The notes below the pieces were generated by a model. The model was not told where the DNA came from. It was given only the letters and a program-made list of their open reading frames with translations, and searched no databases. A stretch of 64,000 nucleotides of DNA from Kalaharituber pfeilii (lineage: Eukaryota; Ascomycota; Pezizomycetes; Pezizales; Pezizaceae), in assembly GCA_015179045.1 (NCBI GenBank), contig WHUZ01000019.1, positions 248,001-312,000 on the forward strand, read 5' to 3'. Of the stretch, positions 24,579 through 35,929 are shown one piece after another. Position 1 is the first letter of the stretch. The number at the start of each line of letters is the position of its first letter. The position numbers were made by a program, and so were the translations under genes.

Positions 24579-24733
24579 CCTTCGTAAGCTGCTAAAAACA
24601 GTGGTATACAGCCAAAGTCATTAGTTATCTTAATATCAATTCTGTTGTTCGCAAGCAGCAGCTCTACTACCTTGTTATAATTATTTCCTCTGAAAACTGT
24701 AGTAGATAGTAGTGTATAGTCATGTACTGCAAT

Positions 24734-24946
24734 TTTTTTTTTTTTTTTTTTTTTTCATTACTCGCATGCCGCCCTATGGGCTATGGCGAGGTTTATATAT
24801 TCAAGGAATGTGTTATAACTAAACAAAAACAAAAAAGGACCTATTACATGTGGGGGAGGTGAGCCGAGCCTGCCTTATTCCCTTCCTCTGTCTGGCTCGT
24901 ACGCCTCCGTCCGCAACCATCTTCCCCCCAATCTGACCTTCCCAAA
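24734..24946 (-). mobile_element. LINE 3' end in gene C with 11-bp target duplication
   Basis: Flanked by TGTACTGCAAT on both sides. On the minus strand it encodes VRLGGRWLRTEAYEPDRGRE then stop, a 3' UTR, the family-1 tail and poly(A). It is 5' truncated. Confidence 0.92.
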
Positions 24947-25226
24947 TGTACTGCAATAGTGACATTAACCCTATCATCTGCCAATAGCAGTTTCACTACC
25001 TTGTTATGCCCTTTATTAGCTGCGATATTCAATGGTGTTTAGCCATCTTTGGTCACTATATTAATATCAACCCTGTGATCTATGAGCAGCAGCTTTACCA
25101 CCTTATCATGCTCTTTATCAGCTGTACTACTCAGTGGTGTCCAGCTAGATTTCATAGCAATATTTATGTCAACTCTGTCATCTGCCAGCAGCAGTTCTAC
25201 TACCTTGTTATGCCCTTCCATAGAAC

Positions 25227-25869
25227 TTAGGTAGGACCATTGACACTTGGCAGCTTAGAGTATATCTAGTATAGGATTTGGGATATACTAAATAAGTCAC
25301 TACTCATCTCCCAATAATTGGCTCAATGAATATGTGGAAGATAATTCCATATATTCTACCATGCTCTGGCTTCAATTTGAGCCCCCTTGAGAGCTATTTG
25401 TACTCACAGGAATTTTTTGTTATAGTATCCAGAAAATGCCCAATATTTCAGTTATGCACAATATCTTGCTATATGAACATACAGTGCTATGTTACAGATC
25501 TCAAGCTGTTACTACCCATGTATTATAATATAGCACTGGTAGTACCACTGCTACCATTCCTACTATTGTATGAGCAGGTGTAGCGTTGCAGAGAGTTGGT
25601 ATTTGCTAGTGGGTGCTAGAGGACACGGAAAGTTATTTTATAAGATACAGAGGTGATGCAACTGTAGATGCTATAGGAGTAGCAGTTTTACTTTTTTCCC
25701 TTCAAATTCAGACTCAGTGCAGTCAATATAGTCTATAATTAATTCATCTTGCATATCAGAGATATATTCTGTGAGATATGCCAGACATTTGGGTGTTGGG
25801 GAACCGGCGCCAAGGTGCCCAGCATTACCGGTATGTATTTCGTTACCCATACAGTTAGCACGGTACTGG
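25227..25869. other. Intergenic, nothing recognised
   Basis: The former 5' part of gene C would be expected here but is not recognisable. No other feature is seen. Confidence 0.5.
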
Positions 25870-26185
25870 TAGTAGAAAGTCTTCCTAGTATGGTTTCACT
25901 ATGCAGCATAAGGGAAAGTGCGTGTCTGCTTTTACCAAAAGTATCCTTTGGAGTCACGAGACATGCAGCTGAGTGCATCCGCCTTGCAAAAACACAGCAA
26001 CTCAATCGAAAATGCTCAATTTCAAATTCTGAAAGACTTTCCAATGCCCATTCATGCGGTCTGCTATTTTTCTGCTAACTTATTGATTTTTTTTGTGATT
26101 TTTATGATGACCTGTAGGTAAACTTGCGGCTACGCACTTTCCTTTGTGCTGCATAGTGAAACCATACTAGGAAGACTTTCTACTA
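25870..26185. mobile_element. MITE with about 60-bp terminal inverted repeats
   Basis: The arms (TAGTAGAAAGTCTTCCTAGT onward; GGTTTCACTATGCAGCA) are near-perfect inverted copies; 316 bp in total. The interior has no transposase. An R2-like fragment (TGTACACCAATGGATACA) follows at about 26210-26345. Confidence 0.85.
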
Positions 26186-26529
26186 GGCACTGTATGTACT
26201 CTACTTTACTTTAGGTGGCTTTCAGAGGGGCTGGTTCCGAGACTACTCAGAGGGTGGCTCAGATGTTGTGGCTGGTGAGTGTACACCAATGGATACACGC
26301 CAATTTTCCACAAAGAATGTTAGATAATTCGAGTAGCCGCCCAACTTACATATCCACCAATGCCGCACGGGCAGGCGGCGGACATATGCATTGGCAGATT
26401 GTTAAAAAACGAGACGAACTGTCGAGCCGTCTGTCGACAATGTGATGCATTGCAAAATTGGCTGATTAGGGCAAATTGGACGAGATGAACTGCCAAAAGT
26501 CCACTGCAGCCTTTTAACATAGAGAAATC

Positions 26530-27600
26530 GAAAATAAAAACAAGTTGCCCTTGTTTCCTCTAAATTAAATCATATGGAACCGAAGTATTACACTGTCATT
26601 TTCATGTTATAAAGATGCTGGACAACCCGCTTCTAATCGATCCGAAGCTCGCATTTTACACCTCTCCATGACGTCTTGTTGTAACCTCCATCACTGGAAA
26701 ACAGACAAATTACTTCACCAAGCTATGGGCCAGTTCGGAAAATAAACAACGCCCCTTCCTCTTCTCCCACCGGCTTTTCCGCTGTCGCTGACATTACCAC
26801 TCTCTCCCAGTCTCAAACTCTAGACCTTGATCGCCCCTCCTGTGGCTTCTCCACCCCCCATCTCTCCCATCGCCTCTCTTATTACCTCTCCCACCACTTC
26901 TCGCACCTCCGATAACTGCTCAACAGCCTCGCCGACAGCCTTTCCGACAACCCCTGCCACCATCCCACCCCCTCCCACCGCCTGACCCCTCTGCCCCTTG
27001 TATGGTCAGAAGCGGGCAACAGGATTGACAAGTAACATAAGCTCTTCCTGATAGCAACAGTGTATGACGGATATAAGAAAGCTACTATCTCCGTCTCTCC
27101 CAGGTCCGCTCTCCCACTGCCTCTCCGCTTTCTGGCTGACAGGTCCTCCCATCGCCTTGCTGTAGTCTCTCCACCGCCGTACTTTTCTCCTTGGTAGGTC
27201 GACTCGCCTTTTCCTTTCGTTTTATTTTCCCGTGTTATTTGCATTTTTATACCTCTGGCGCCTTTGTTTTGGTTAATTGGTGGGTACACATGAGCTCCAG
27301 ACGGACCAGGTCTATAATATTGTCGGCGGAGGAAGCCCGGCTGAGTTTAGCGTGAATTCTAAAGCAAGAGGTGCTGCTCCTTTTAAAAGAAGTAGCTATA
27401 CAGGGGTTGTGGATGCAGGGGTTTGGTGCCGTGAGTGTGCTCGATTTGAATGCTATAATTTTAGTTTTTTTCATACTTTGCAATTTCTCTCTGTTTTTCC
27501 CTCAAGGTTCTGGATTCGTGCCGTATGCACCATGAGGCCTGATTTAGAAGACTAGTGCCGTATTATTATTTGTTTGTCGTGCCATGGAGAACTTGTTTGT
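26530..27600 (+). repeat. Dispersed repeat R1, copy c
   Basis: Left block with CTTCACCAAGCTATGGGCCA, a long pyrimidine-rich interior of CCTCTCCCACCGCC-like units (26780-27180), then a right block with CAGACGGACCAGGTC and GTGAATTCTAAAGCAAGAGG. The interior minisatellite is much longer than in copy b. Confidence 0.65.
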
Positions 27601-28575
27601 GTATGAGTAATGACAGCTCAGGGGCGGAGGTAATAGAGTGGACCAGAAAATTGGGTGGAGAAGGTAAGGGAGTTCCAGTCCAAAGATAGCTGCTGCATGG
27701 TGTGTGGTAGGAGAGAGTAAATAATTTTATTGTAGGACATCATGGGTCTCCTGCTGGCTACGGGGGGTTAGGCAGCCGGACTACCTACTTACTCTGTTGG
27801 GTGCAGAGAGGGGGGTGGGGGGTAGACGTCCGGCTTAGTAATTTGCAGGGCTAACGTAACGGCCTGAACTACTTTTTTTTTTTAATAAATATCACGTAAC
27901 TCCGCTTTATCGATATTCGCTACGGCGGGACACTCTTACTACATTGAAAGAGAATAAAAATAAGTAATGATGATAAAAACAAAGGCCAGAATAAGAAAGC
28001 ATATTACAACATAAGTACATAATTAAAGTAGTAGACAGGTTGTATCGCTGAATGACATAGGTACTGTAGTACAAGCAACACACAGTAGGCATGTGAGAGG
28101 ACCTAACTACATACGGGACCAGCCAGCCTTGGTGAAGTGGCCAAACTTCAAGTGTCGTCCTAAGTTACAGTCTCATTTCGCTACCTTATCGTCGTATCCA
28201 TAGCAGCTAAGCAATATTATCATGGCATAGAGTAGATAAGATTATGCCATTACCTACTACCGCCACGTCATTCTGATACAGAACGCCTTATCGTGCAACA
28301 CAAAAATAACAGACGTTTTCAATTTCTGCATACCTAACACTACGACCGCAAGGCTCTCCTTAGGACTTGCTCGGCATGCCTAGCAAGTTAATACAAATCC
28401 AAATCTTAGCTTCTCATGGCTATGGTCGTGCCTCCCAGGCTCAGCCCCTATCAACCCAGTTTTCTCCTTCAACAGTTCTCCAAGCATTCCCTATAATACC
28501 TTCCTACGCTATCTATCTATATGACAGTTATAGCCCAATACCCTTGTATGCGCTTCTCTGAAGTCTGAAACATTT
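27601..28575. other. Intergenic, nothing recognised
   Basis: 3' flank of the decarboxylase gene. No repeat, RNA or gene recognised. Confidence 0.5.
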
Positions 28576-31500
28576 TCAAGTTCTGGCGGTCCTAGGCGTA
28601 GTCCGTTTTGGTTCTAGCACGATTTTCTGTAGATCTATCATCCAATCTTTCCACTTTTGCGCAATAAGCCTTGCATGAGCTTCCTTGCACTCGCTTGCCC
28701 TAGTGGAGGTAGCTGGAATGGGTGCGGGTGGATAGGACGCTGCAGCATCGAGGTGATGTGGCACCTGGTAATAATAATCTGGTTTGGTTTCTTTACGGGG
28801 CACGGGCTCACAAGGGTCGGCATTGATGACTTTCCAATTTGCAAATATTCGATCTACAAGCTTGATGGTGCCGGTGGCGATAGGCGTGTTCGGAGATTGT
28901 TCAGCAAAGTTCCAATCCTCGTATATTCTAACACGGAATTGGGCTTCAGGGACGAAGTTGAATCCGCGCGACTTGAACTGAGACTGGTCTGTTGCATCCT
29001 CATTCGTGCAGACCCTTGATGTGATACACTGTTAGCCCTGTTAATAAGTATGACAGTACCAACGAGGGGAATCTTACATTGGCTGAATCACCCTCTCTCT
29101 AACATCAGTGAACAAGGCAACAACACCTTTACTAAGCCTCTCTACTGTCAATGGAGGTTGTACGATTAGCTGGACATTTTCGCTGCTCAACTGAACATTC
29201 GGAGACGCTCGAAGCAAGTGTTCAATGTTTGGAGAGCTTAGTGAGCCATATAGATAAAACGGCATTTCGTTAGGATATTCACTGTCTAGAGCACTTGTCT
29301 GCAGGCTCGCACAGTAAACTTCACTGACATTTGAGATTTCGAAAGGACCATATGGCAGTTCGGCACATGGTTCGGATGTTCCAGCCGTGATGGTTGCCAT
29401 GAAAGAATCCTGGCTGACTAGGTTTGGAAGGAGCATTGACTGTAGATTCCTGAGGACGAGAGGTACATTTGGATGATCATCTCTGTATTTCTTATACTGT
29501 TTAAAGACGTCCTCTGGAAGGGTTCCCTTCAGGATGACTTGGTATCGACGGGCGCCCAGATGAAACATTGGCAGGTAGACGAGGTGGACATCCGCAGTGT
29601 TCCCTTGCATAACGAAGCAATGGTATGTGGGGTTAACTACATTCCTTGCTCTGGCGTACTGGAGAAGAGGAAACAAGAGGAGATGAGTGATCAGTCAATT
29701 CAATTCCCGGGCGTCCAAGAGTAGAATACCAACCTCACACTCTTCTTCAGCTATCTGCTTGAAATTATTGGCAATTTGGCCTAGAAAGCCATTTGCAGTT
29801 GGCCATGGACTCATGGTCACATTCACTAAGACATACAAGTCCTGACAACCCTTCAAACCTAGCCGGCGTTTGAAATTATCCGCGCACTTTCCATACGCCT
29901 CCTGCTCCCAGGTCGAGGATGTGAGAAATAACTGCCGCTTTTCGATTTTGTCCCCTGGCAACAGTGCGGAGCAGCGAGTGAAAATACGGTGGTTCAGGTA
30001 ATTTGCTTCAGCCTAACCGAGGCCCTTAAGATCAATCTTTGCACCAAAGACTCCCGCCCAGGGAATAACTTACAACATCCTCATTCGTTTCAAGTTTTCC
30101 ATCAACCTGATACTTGAAGTTGACAGCGAAAGCATTAATCATCAAATCACTACCAATTTCCGCTAGCTTCTGCATAGCGTCTGGATCGTTGGCCAATTGT
30201 GCATTAGACCTTTTAATAATGCGGTTCCGGATGAAATCCTTTTCCTCCTCAATCTTCTTAGGATCTGGATTTTCACCACGCTCCGAAGGAAGCATGTTCA
30301 GTGGGACAATCTGGACGAAGTCATTAGGACGTGACATGGTAGCCCAATGGCAATACAGCTATGCATACCCATTTGTCAGCGTTCATGAACGTACGAAGAC
30401 ACGTAGGCATCACTGAAGTTAACACAAACCCTTGCACAAGTATAGGTCGCTTCACCAAGTAGAGTTCCGTATCCATCATAGTTAAGCCCAATAACCTGAT
30501 GGGAGAGGAAGGCACCAACTGGGGCAGCCCCAGGTTTGCTCCCTTCCACACCATAGACGCCAATTTCCTCACTACTATGGTAAACAATTGGGCTTTTCCA
30601 GGTGATAAGATAGCGCAGGCGCCCGTCACGATAACAGAGACTGCCCGCAGGGTAAGGACAGTATCCAGACCTTCAACGTTGTCAGGTCAGCTATTCTTCG
30701 TCATGGTCAAATACCAACTTTGGATTGGGAACTTACTTATGTGGATCGATTGAAATGCTGTCGGCATGTTTGAAAGCACTTAGGTGCCTGCGTGTGTGAT
30801 CGTTCAAACTCCGAATCGGGACACAGCTGGACCACTTTCGCTTCACCGCTTTTTCAGGCAACGTCAGCATGGTAGAAAAGTATCCGCCCCAAGCGGCGTC
30901 ACAATGAATCACAAATGAGAGCCCATTTTTTTCATATTCATCACGAAGTTTGACGATGTCTTCAAGCGGGTCAACTGCTCCCTGCTCAGTAGAGCCCATA
31001 ACGGCGACAACGGCGTAGACCGCGGTTTTTTCTTCGAAGCATTTATCCAGCCACTTTTTGAGACTCGCCATATCCATGCGAGCGTCAACGTCGACAGCCA
31101 CGTCGATGACGTTTTCACGCCCAATTCCTGTAATAGCTATAGACAATATAAGTGGTAGTCACTCCATTAGTTGTTCGTGCACATACCTGCGCCCTTTGGC
31201 CAAGAGTAATGTTTTGTAGCTGGAACCATTATTTTTGCAGAGTTCTGAATCTCGAATTTCTTCTCAAGCGCGTCTTTTCCCATGGTCTGTGGTGAGTAAT
31301 CATTAAGTGCTTGTTCCAAAAACGTCTGCGAGATTCCATATTCGTCCCATAGCCGATTTGGGATGCTTAAGACCGTCAACGGCCTCAGGTTCAGGAGCTC
31401 CCAGACTGAGCAATCCTTAAAGGGTTTCCTTTGCCCTTCGCAGATCTCGACATCAAAAATCTTTGGTTGATCATCGTCCACAAGGAACTTCAATTTCCCT

Positions 31501-32289
31501 TCTGTTGTGGCTAGCTTCAGGGATAGAGGGTAGAATTTGAGATTCCGGGCTTAATTTAAGGTCAGCAAGAGCACTACATCTTGGTGTACAACATCATTCA
31601 CCTGCCCAGATCGATTCAAGATTAGCAATACTACCATCCTGTCAGATGAGGTCAGCATTTCAGAATTGAACCATCACTGCTGCAAACTTACGCAGGTAAT
31701 GTGGCCCCAGGCTGAGTCAACGCTTTCTTTGACTGTATATCCAAGCATTTTGCAAAGATCTTCACCAACCCATTTCTCAATCTGCGTGGTTATCGGGCTA
31801 GCTTCCGCTGCCACATTATTTGGGTTATAGAGCATCGTGGTCACATCTGGAGTGGTCGGTCAGCTAGCAAGTTGCCTGACAACATGGAACCAAACAACAT
31901 TGAAGGTGATGAAGCTTCGGAAACCACAAATACTTACATCCCAAGATTGCAGGCATCGTTGATTCCATAAGCATGTGGCCGTTATATCTCGGCGACCAAA
32001 ACGGAATGGAACTCTTTGATAACCAATTCATGATCACCTTATGCTCCACCTCCATGGTATCCACTGCTTCCTGGAAGAGTTTAGAATTGCGGATATCTTC
32101 TGTTATGAAATCTTCATCATTGGGGTAGAGTTTTTGTCTGCTCCTGGCATGGTCGGTTTGGAGCGCAGTGAAACGTTCTATCAAGTAATCCAAGTTCTCG
32201 GCACGTGGTCCCAAGAACCAAGCACCAACCTTGTGATGGGTGGGCTCTTCCTCAGGATCGAGTGATACAGGAGCATGGAAGTAGGCCAT
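28576..32289 (-). CDS. PLP-dependent decarboxylase, tyrosine decarboxylase-like, with long C-terminal extension
   Basis: Group II PLP decarboxylase, cytosolic by lack of a signal; it probably removes CO2 from an aromatic amino acid. Ten exons join in frame to 1043 aa: 32289-31938, 31846-31692, 31638-31602, 31549-31187, 31136-30737, 30670-30430, 30358-30074, 30012-29734, 29658-29078, 29014-28576. The start is chosen at TTCACCATGG, a strong fungal context. Motifs in order: FLGPRAEN, FWSPRYNGHM, LYNPNNVAAEASPITT, WGHITCDGSIANLESIW, IHCDAAWGGY, and SISIDPHKSGYCPYPAG with the PLP Lys at about residue 436. This order matches bacterial and fungal tyrosine decarboxylases (about 620 aa) more than plant or animal aromatic decarboxylases. 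Residues from about 620 to 1043 are an extension I cannot assign; it includes FRVRIYEDWNFA. The substrate is inference. The gene stands alone, with no transporter or regulator beside it. Confidence 0.92.
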
Positions 32290-32641
32290 GGTGAATTCGT
32301 CGCTGTTGCTGTGGTCAACTAAGCATTGGATGTGCCTTATGGAATGTAAAGGAGCACGCACTATGCAATGGAATATCTGGGTAAATCAATCTGAGAGTAG
32401 GAAGGTTTTCTGATGGTTGATGACCGAGTAAAGGTGATCCAAGAGCTTGTGGTTTATATAGCACTAATGGCACCTATCAGACGGAGACAAACCTCCTGAA
32501 GCTTGAATACGGTTGCACATGCTCTGTCTAAATAGACCGCCTGCCTCCTACTTTACGACTACAATTGGAATCACATTATTGCGCCATCGGGCTTGTTTCT
32601 GTTACGGTAATATGTTTATTTCTTATCGCAGTCTTATCTCA
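32290..32641. other. Upstream flank of the decarboxylase gene
   Basis: Presumed promoter side. No motif is assignable; it ends at the LINE target site TTATCTCA. Confidence 0.5.
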
Positions 32642-33311
32642 CATTGTGATCTCGGGGGGCTGCGGCAGAAGTGGAAACAACTGCAGGCAGCGGAAAGAAG
32701 AGAGCCTGGGTTCGGGGTAGAGCGGTGATGAGGTGGGGCAGAGGGACGGCTACCACGTTCACGAGGCTGCGAACGGGAAGGGGATGACGAAGGAGTGGGA
32801 AATGAAGATCGGGAAGGCAACGGAGGAGGCGATCTGCGCGTGCGGGGAGAGGCAGACGGCAGACCACCTGGCATTCAGGTGTGAAGAGTTAGCATATACG
32901 GAAGGGTGGGGAGAGTGTGTGGACTTCAAGAGAAGGAAGTGGGTGGAGAAGCAGGCAAACGGAGAGGAGGTGAACGTCCTGGAGCAACTTTTCCACTCGC
33001 TGTAAGGCGTGTTGAAGGCAGCGGAGGCGTTTTCCTTTGTCTTAATTTTCAGGAATCCTTGCGCGGTGCGGGGAGGGGGTGAAATTCCTTTTGTAGAGAT
33101 GGCGGCGAAGAGAAGTTGAAGCTATTTTTATTTGCCGCGGGGAGGTGGGGCTGGGAGGGGACGTAAGTGCCGTATGTGGAGTAGGGGGTCGAAGGATAGG
33201 TAGATATGCTTGCCTCCGAGCATCGAGGGTCTAGACCCAGGGGCCCTGCCATGCCGAACAGCTACCGAACAGCTACAAGCAGGGTTACGTGAAATTTAAA
33301 AAAAAACGTTG
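32642..33311 (+). mobile_element. LINE 3' end, family 2, with 8-bp target duplication
   Basis: Flanked by TTATCTCA (32634-32641 and 33312-33319). A frame at 32733-33005 encodes the C-terminal zinc-binding block CACGERQTADHLAFRCEE typical of fungal LINE polyproteins downstream of RNase H. The 3' end carries GCTTGCCTCCGAGCATCGAG, GACCCAGGGGCCC and the family-2 tail with a small internal duplication, then poly(A). Confidence 0.85.
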
Positions 33312-33599
33312 TTATCTCAGTTTTTGTTTATGTATACATTCATTTGTATGTTATATTATCGACGCATTGGTTTACTGATAGTTGCCTGACATACATACTT
33401 CCTATACTGTGTTTCACCACATCCCGACGCACACTACAATTCGACGCACTTTTCCCATTAATACCAAGCACATGAGAGCCTCTATATCCCCACCTACAGA
33501 ATCTACTTTTCTATACGCTTTGAGGAGGCCTGAAGCAAATACCATTCCTTAGATTCCGGACCTTTACTTTTTTTTTCAGAAAAAGTACTTATGAAAGAT

Positions 33600-35770
33600 T
33601 TATATCTCGGTACATTTCTTATAAAGTCTGGGCATGTATTTTGTAATAAAACCACTAGTATAGAAATCTATTTCTCTATTTGCAATTAATTTAATAAAAC
33701 CATGTTGGTACTTGAACTAGATAACCTTTTACTATATGAAGAATTATAATATAATAATTGAAGCAATTATTAAGTGATTCAATATATTTTTATTTTTATA
33801 AAATATTATATAATAAATTATATTAAAAAAAATACTTTAAAATCTATAGTATTATATAAATTATAATAAAAATTATAATAATTATTTTTAATATAATTAA
33901 AATATATAATAAAAGTTTTAAATCAGTAAAATATATAATAAAAGTTTTAAATGAGTAAAAAAAAATTTAATTTTATATAATTTAATTTTATATATTATAT
34001 AAATTATATATAATAAATAAATTATTTTATTAGACAATTATAAAATTTTAAAAATATTATTTTATATAATTTTATATTTAAGTATAATTTAAATTATTAA
34101 AAATTTTTAAATAAGAAATTTAGCTTTATATTATACTTAAAAGTAATATATATTTAAGTATATATAAAATTATTAAATTTAATTAATTTTTAGTACTAGT
34201 ATTAAAAAATAAAAATAAATATATTTAATATTTTAATTAACTAATAAACTAGTTTATATATTAATTTAAATTAATTTATATTAGTTTTTTTTAATAAAAG
34301 TTTTTTACTTAAATTAATATTATTAATTTAATTTATTAAGTTATTTTTTTTTTAAACTTATTTTATAAAATAAAAATAAAGCTAAAACTAACTTAGATAA
34401 ATATTATTAATATAATAAAATAATAATTTTTAAATTATAATAATTTTAATTTATAAGTTTAAAATTTTAAATATAAAAATATTTAATTTATTAATTAAAT
34501 TAAGTTTTTATTTTTTAGTAAAATCTAACTTATATTAAAAAACTAATAAGTTAAACTAATAAATGCTTATACTTAATATAACTATTATTATAAACTTAGT
34601 TAATAATAAGTAAATAATTTATTAATATTATTTAAAAAAGACTTTTAAATTTTATATTTTATAAAAGTAATATAAAAAGTAGAAATAGTATTCTTTAAAA
34701 AAGTAAATTTATATTTTAATTATTAGTTAGTAAAATTTTATATATACTTTATTAATATATTAAATAAAAACTAATAATATAAATATTAAAAATTTAAAAG
34801 TATTAGTTTATATATTATTATATTATAAGAAATAATAATATAAAAGTTATAATTTAAAATACTTAATATAATATAATAATAAAAAAATTTTTTAACTTAT
34901 TTTTATTAAAACTTTCTTTATAGAAATATTTAAAGAAAAATCTAAATATCAAAATTAACTTAATTAAAACTTCTAACTTAAAAGCTATTAAAGATAAAAA
35001 GCTGAAAAAAAATCTAAATTAACTTTTATTTATATTATATGTTACGGGTTCACCGCGACCGTAGTGTGGGCGGCCGGTGGAGCGCGTGAAAAGCGAAAAA
35101 TGCAAGCGCATACGAAATGCGCATATGCGACGTAAGCGACATGCGACAGCCGGAAAGGCGCCGCAGTCGCATAATGAGTACTATATGAGCTACGCAGAGG
35201 ACTAGCGAGTATCGCTAGTCAAGTGTCTTTTTGACCTGGCGGACGGTAACTTTCTGCGTTTACCACCTCCGTAACATTATAGTAAGATTAGCTTAGGTTT
35301 TAAAGAGAAAAAATTAGATAAAAAAAATCTAAGTAAAGTATGTTTAGTTTAATAAATATAATATTGAGAAAAGTAATAGTAATAATATATATGTAGATCT
35401 AAGATATCAAATTATACAAATTTAAATAAATATTTTCTTTTACTATATAACTATATGTATATTTATTAACTATCTTAATACCTATAATTATAGTAAGTCT
35501 ATACTAGTACTTTTTTCTTAAGACTAACTTCTTTAAGTTATAAGATATATATATCTATTCTTATTCTAGCTATCATAGATTATTCTATATACTATACTAT
35601 ATATATTTGTTATTTTTCTACAATATATCTTTTTTTATACTTCATATACTACTATTAATTTCAATTATACATTAATTCGAATACTAATATTCTAATTTTG
35701 TTTCATATAAACTCTGTCGCTATACGTACTTAGATTGCTTTTACGAAGTCTTTTACTCAGTAACTGTACA
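33600..35770. other. Extremely AT-rich block (RIP-like)
   Basis: Apart from 35040-35276 this stretch is almost only A and T, rich in TA dinucleotides on both strands, and has no readable gene. The pattern fits old repeat DNA mutated by C-to-T change (repeat-induced point mutation or deamination of methylated C). The boundaries with normal-composition DNA are abrupt, at about 33.6 and 35.77 kb. Confidence 0.8.
35040..35276. mobile_element. GC-rich solo LTR inside the AT-rich block, 237 bp
   Basis: It starts TGTTACGG and ends CCGTAACA (an 8-bp terminal inverted repeat with TG..CA ends), flanked by the 5-bp duplication TTATA (35035-35039 and 35277-35281). The body is GC-rich and not AT-biased. 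A diverged relative lies at 55728-55915. Confidence 0.9.
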
Positions 35771-35929
35771 ATCAATTGACACTACACCCTTGCCCGCCAA
35801 TTTGAAATTGGTCGATGTAAGCTGCACATGATTTGGTTAGCTCTTCATGCACGATCTTCGTAGTACTCTGCCGCAGCTGATGGAACAGGGACTCTTGCAA
35901 AGAGAAGTGGGGGTATTGGTGAGTGGAGT

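Larger units (their letters stand above)
23710..25226 (-). pseudogene. Third NACHT-ankyrin STAND gene (C), ankyrin fragment only
   Basis: Remnant paralogue of gene B. It has the same C-terminus (..VLVSVP then stop) and 3' flank. Ankyrin repeats are recognisable in three or more frames (24057-23710, 24408-24100, 25221-25039). N-terminal, NACHT and upstream exons are absent. Breaks include several small indels and stops plus two retroposed insertions (24514-24578 and 24734-24946). Repeats still show the GHDKVVELLLADDRVDVN core. It is not expected to make a receptor; it may serve as a donor for gene conversion, which is speculation. Confidence 0.9.

Noticed and set aside
1..32289. A secondary-metabolite cluster joining the NRPS-like gene and the decarboxylase
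   Set aside because: They are 27 kb apart with a STAND gene and repeats between, and no transporter, regulator or tailoring enzyme is near.
33600..35770. Mitochondrial insertion as origin of the AT-rich block
   Set aside because: No mitochondrial gene or tRNA-like stretch is readable, and both strands are equally TA-rich, which fits C-to-T mutation of repeats better; not excluded formally.
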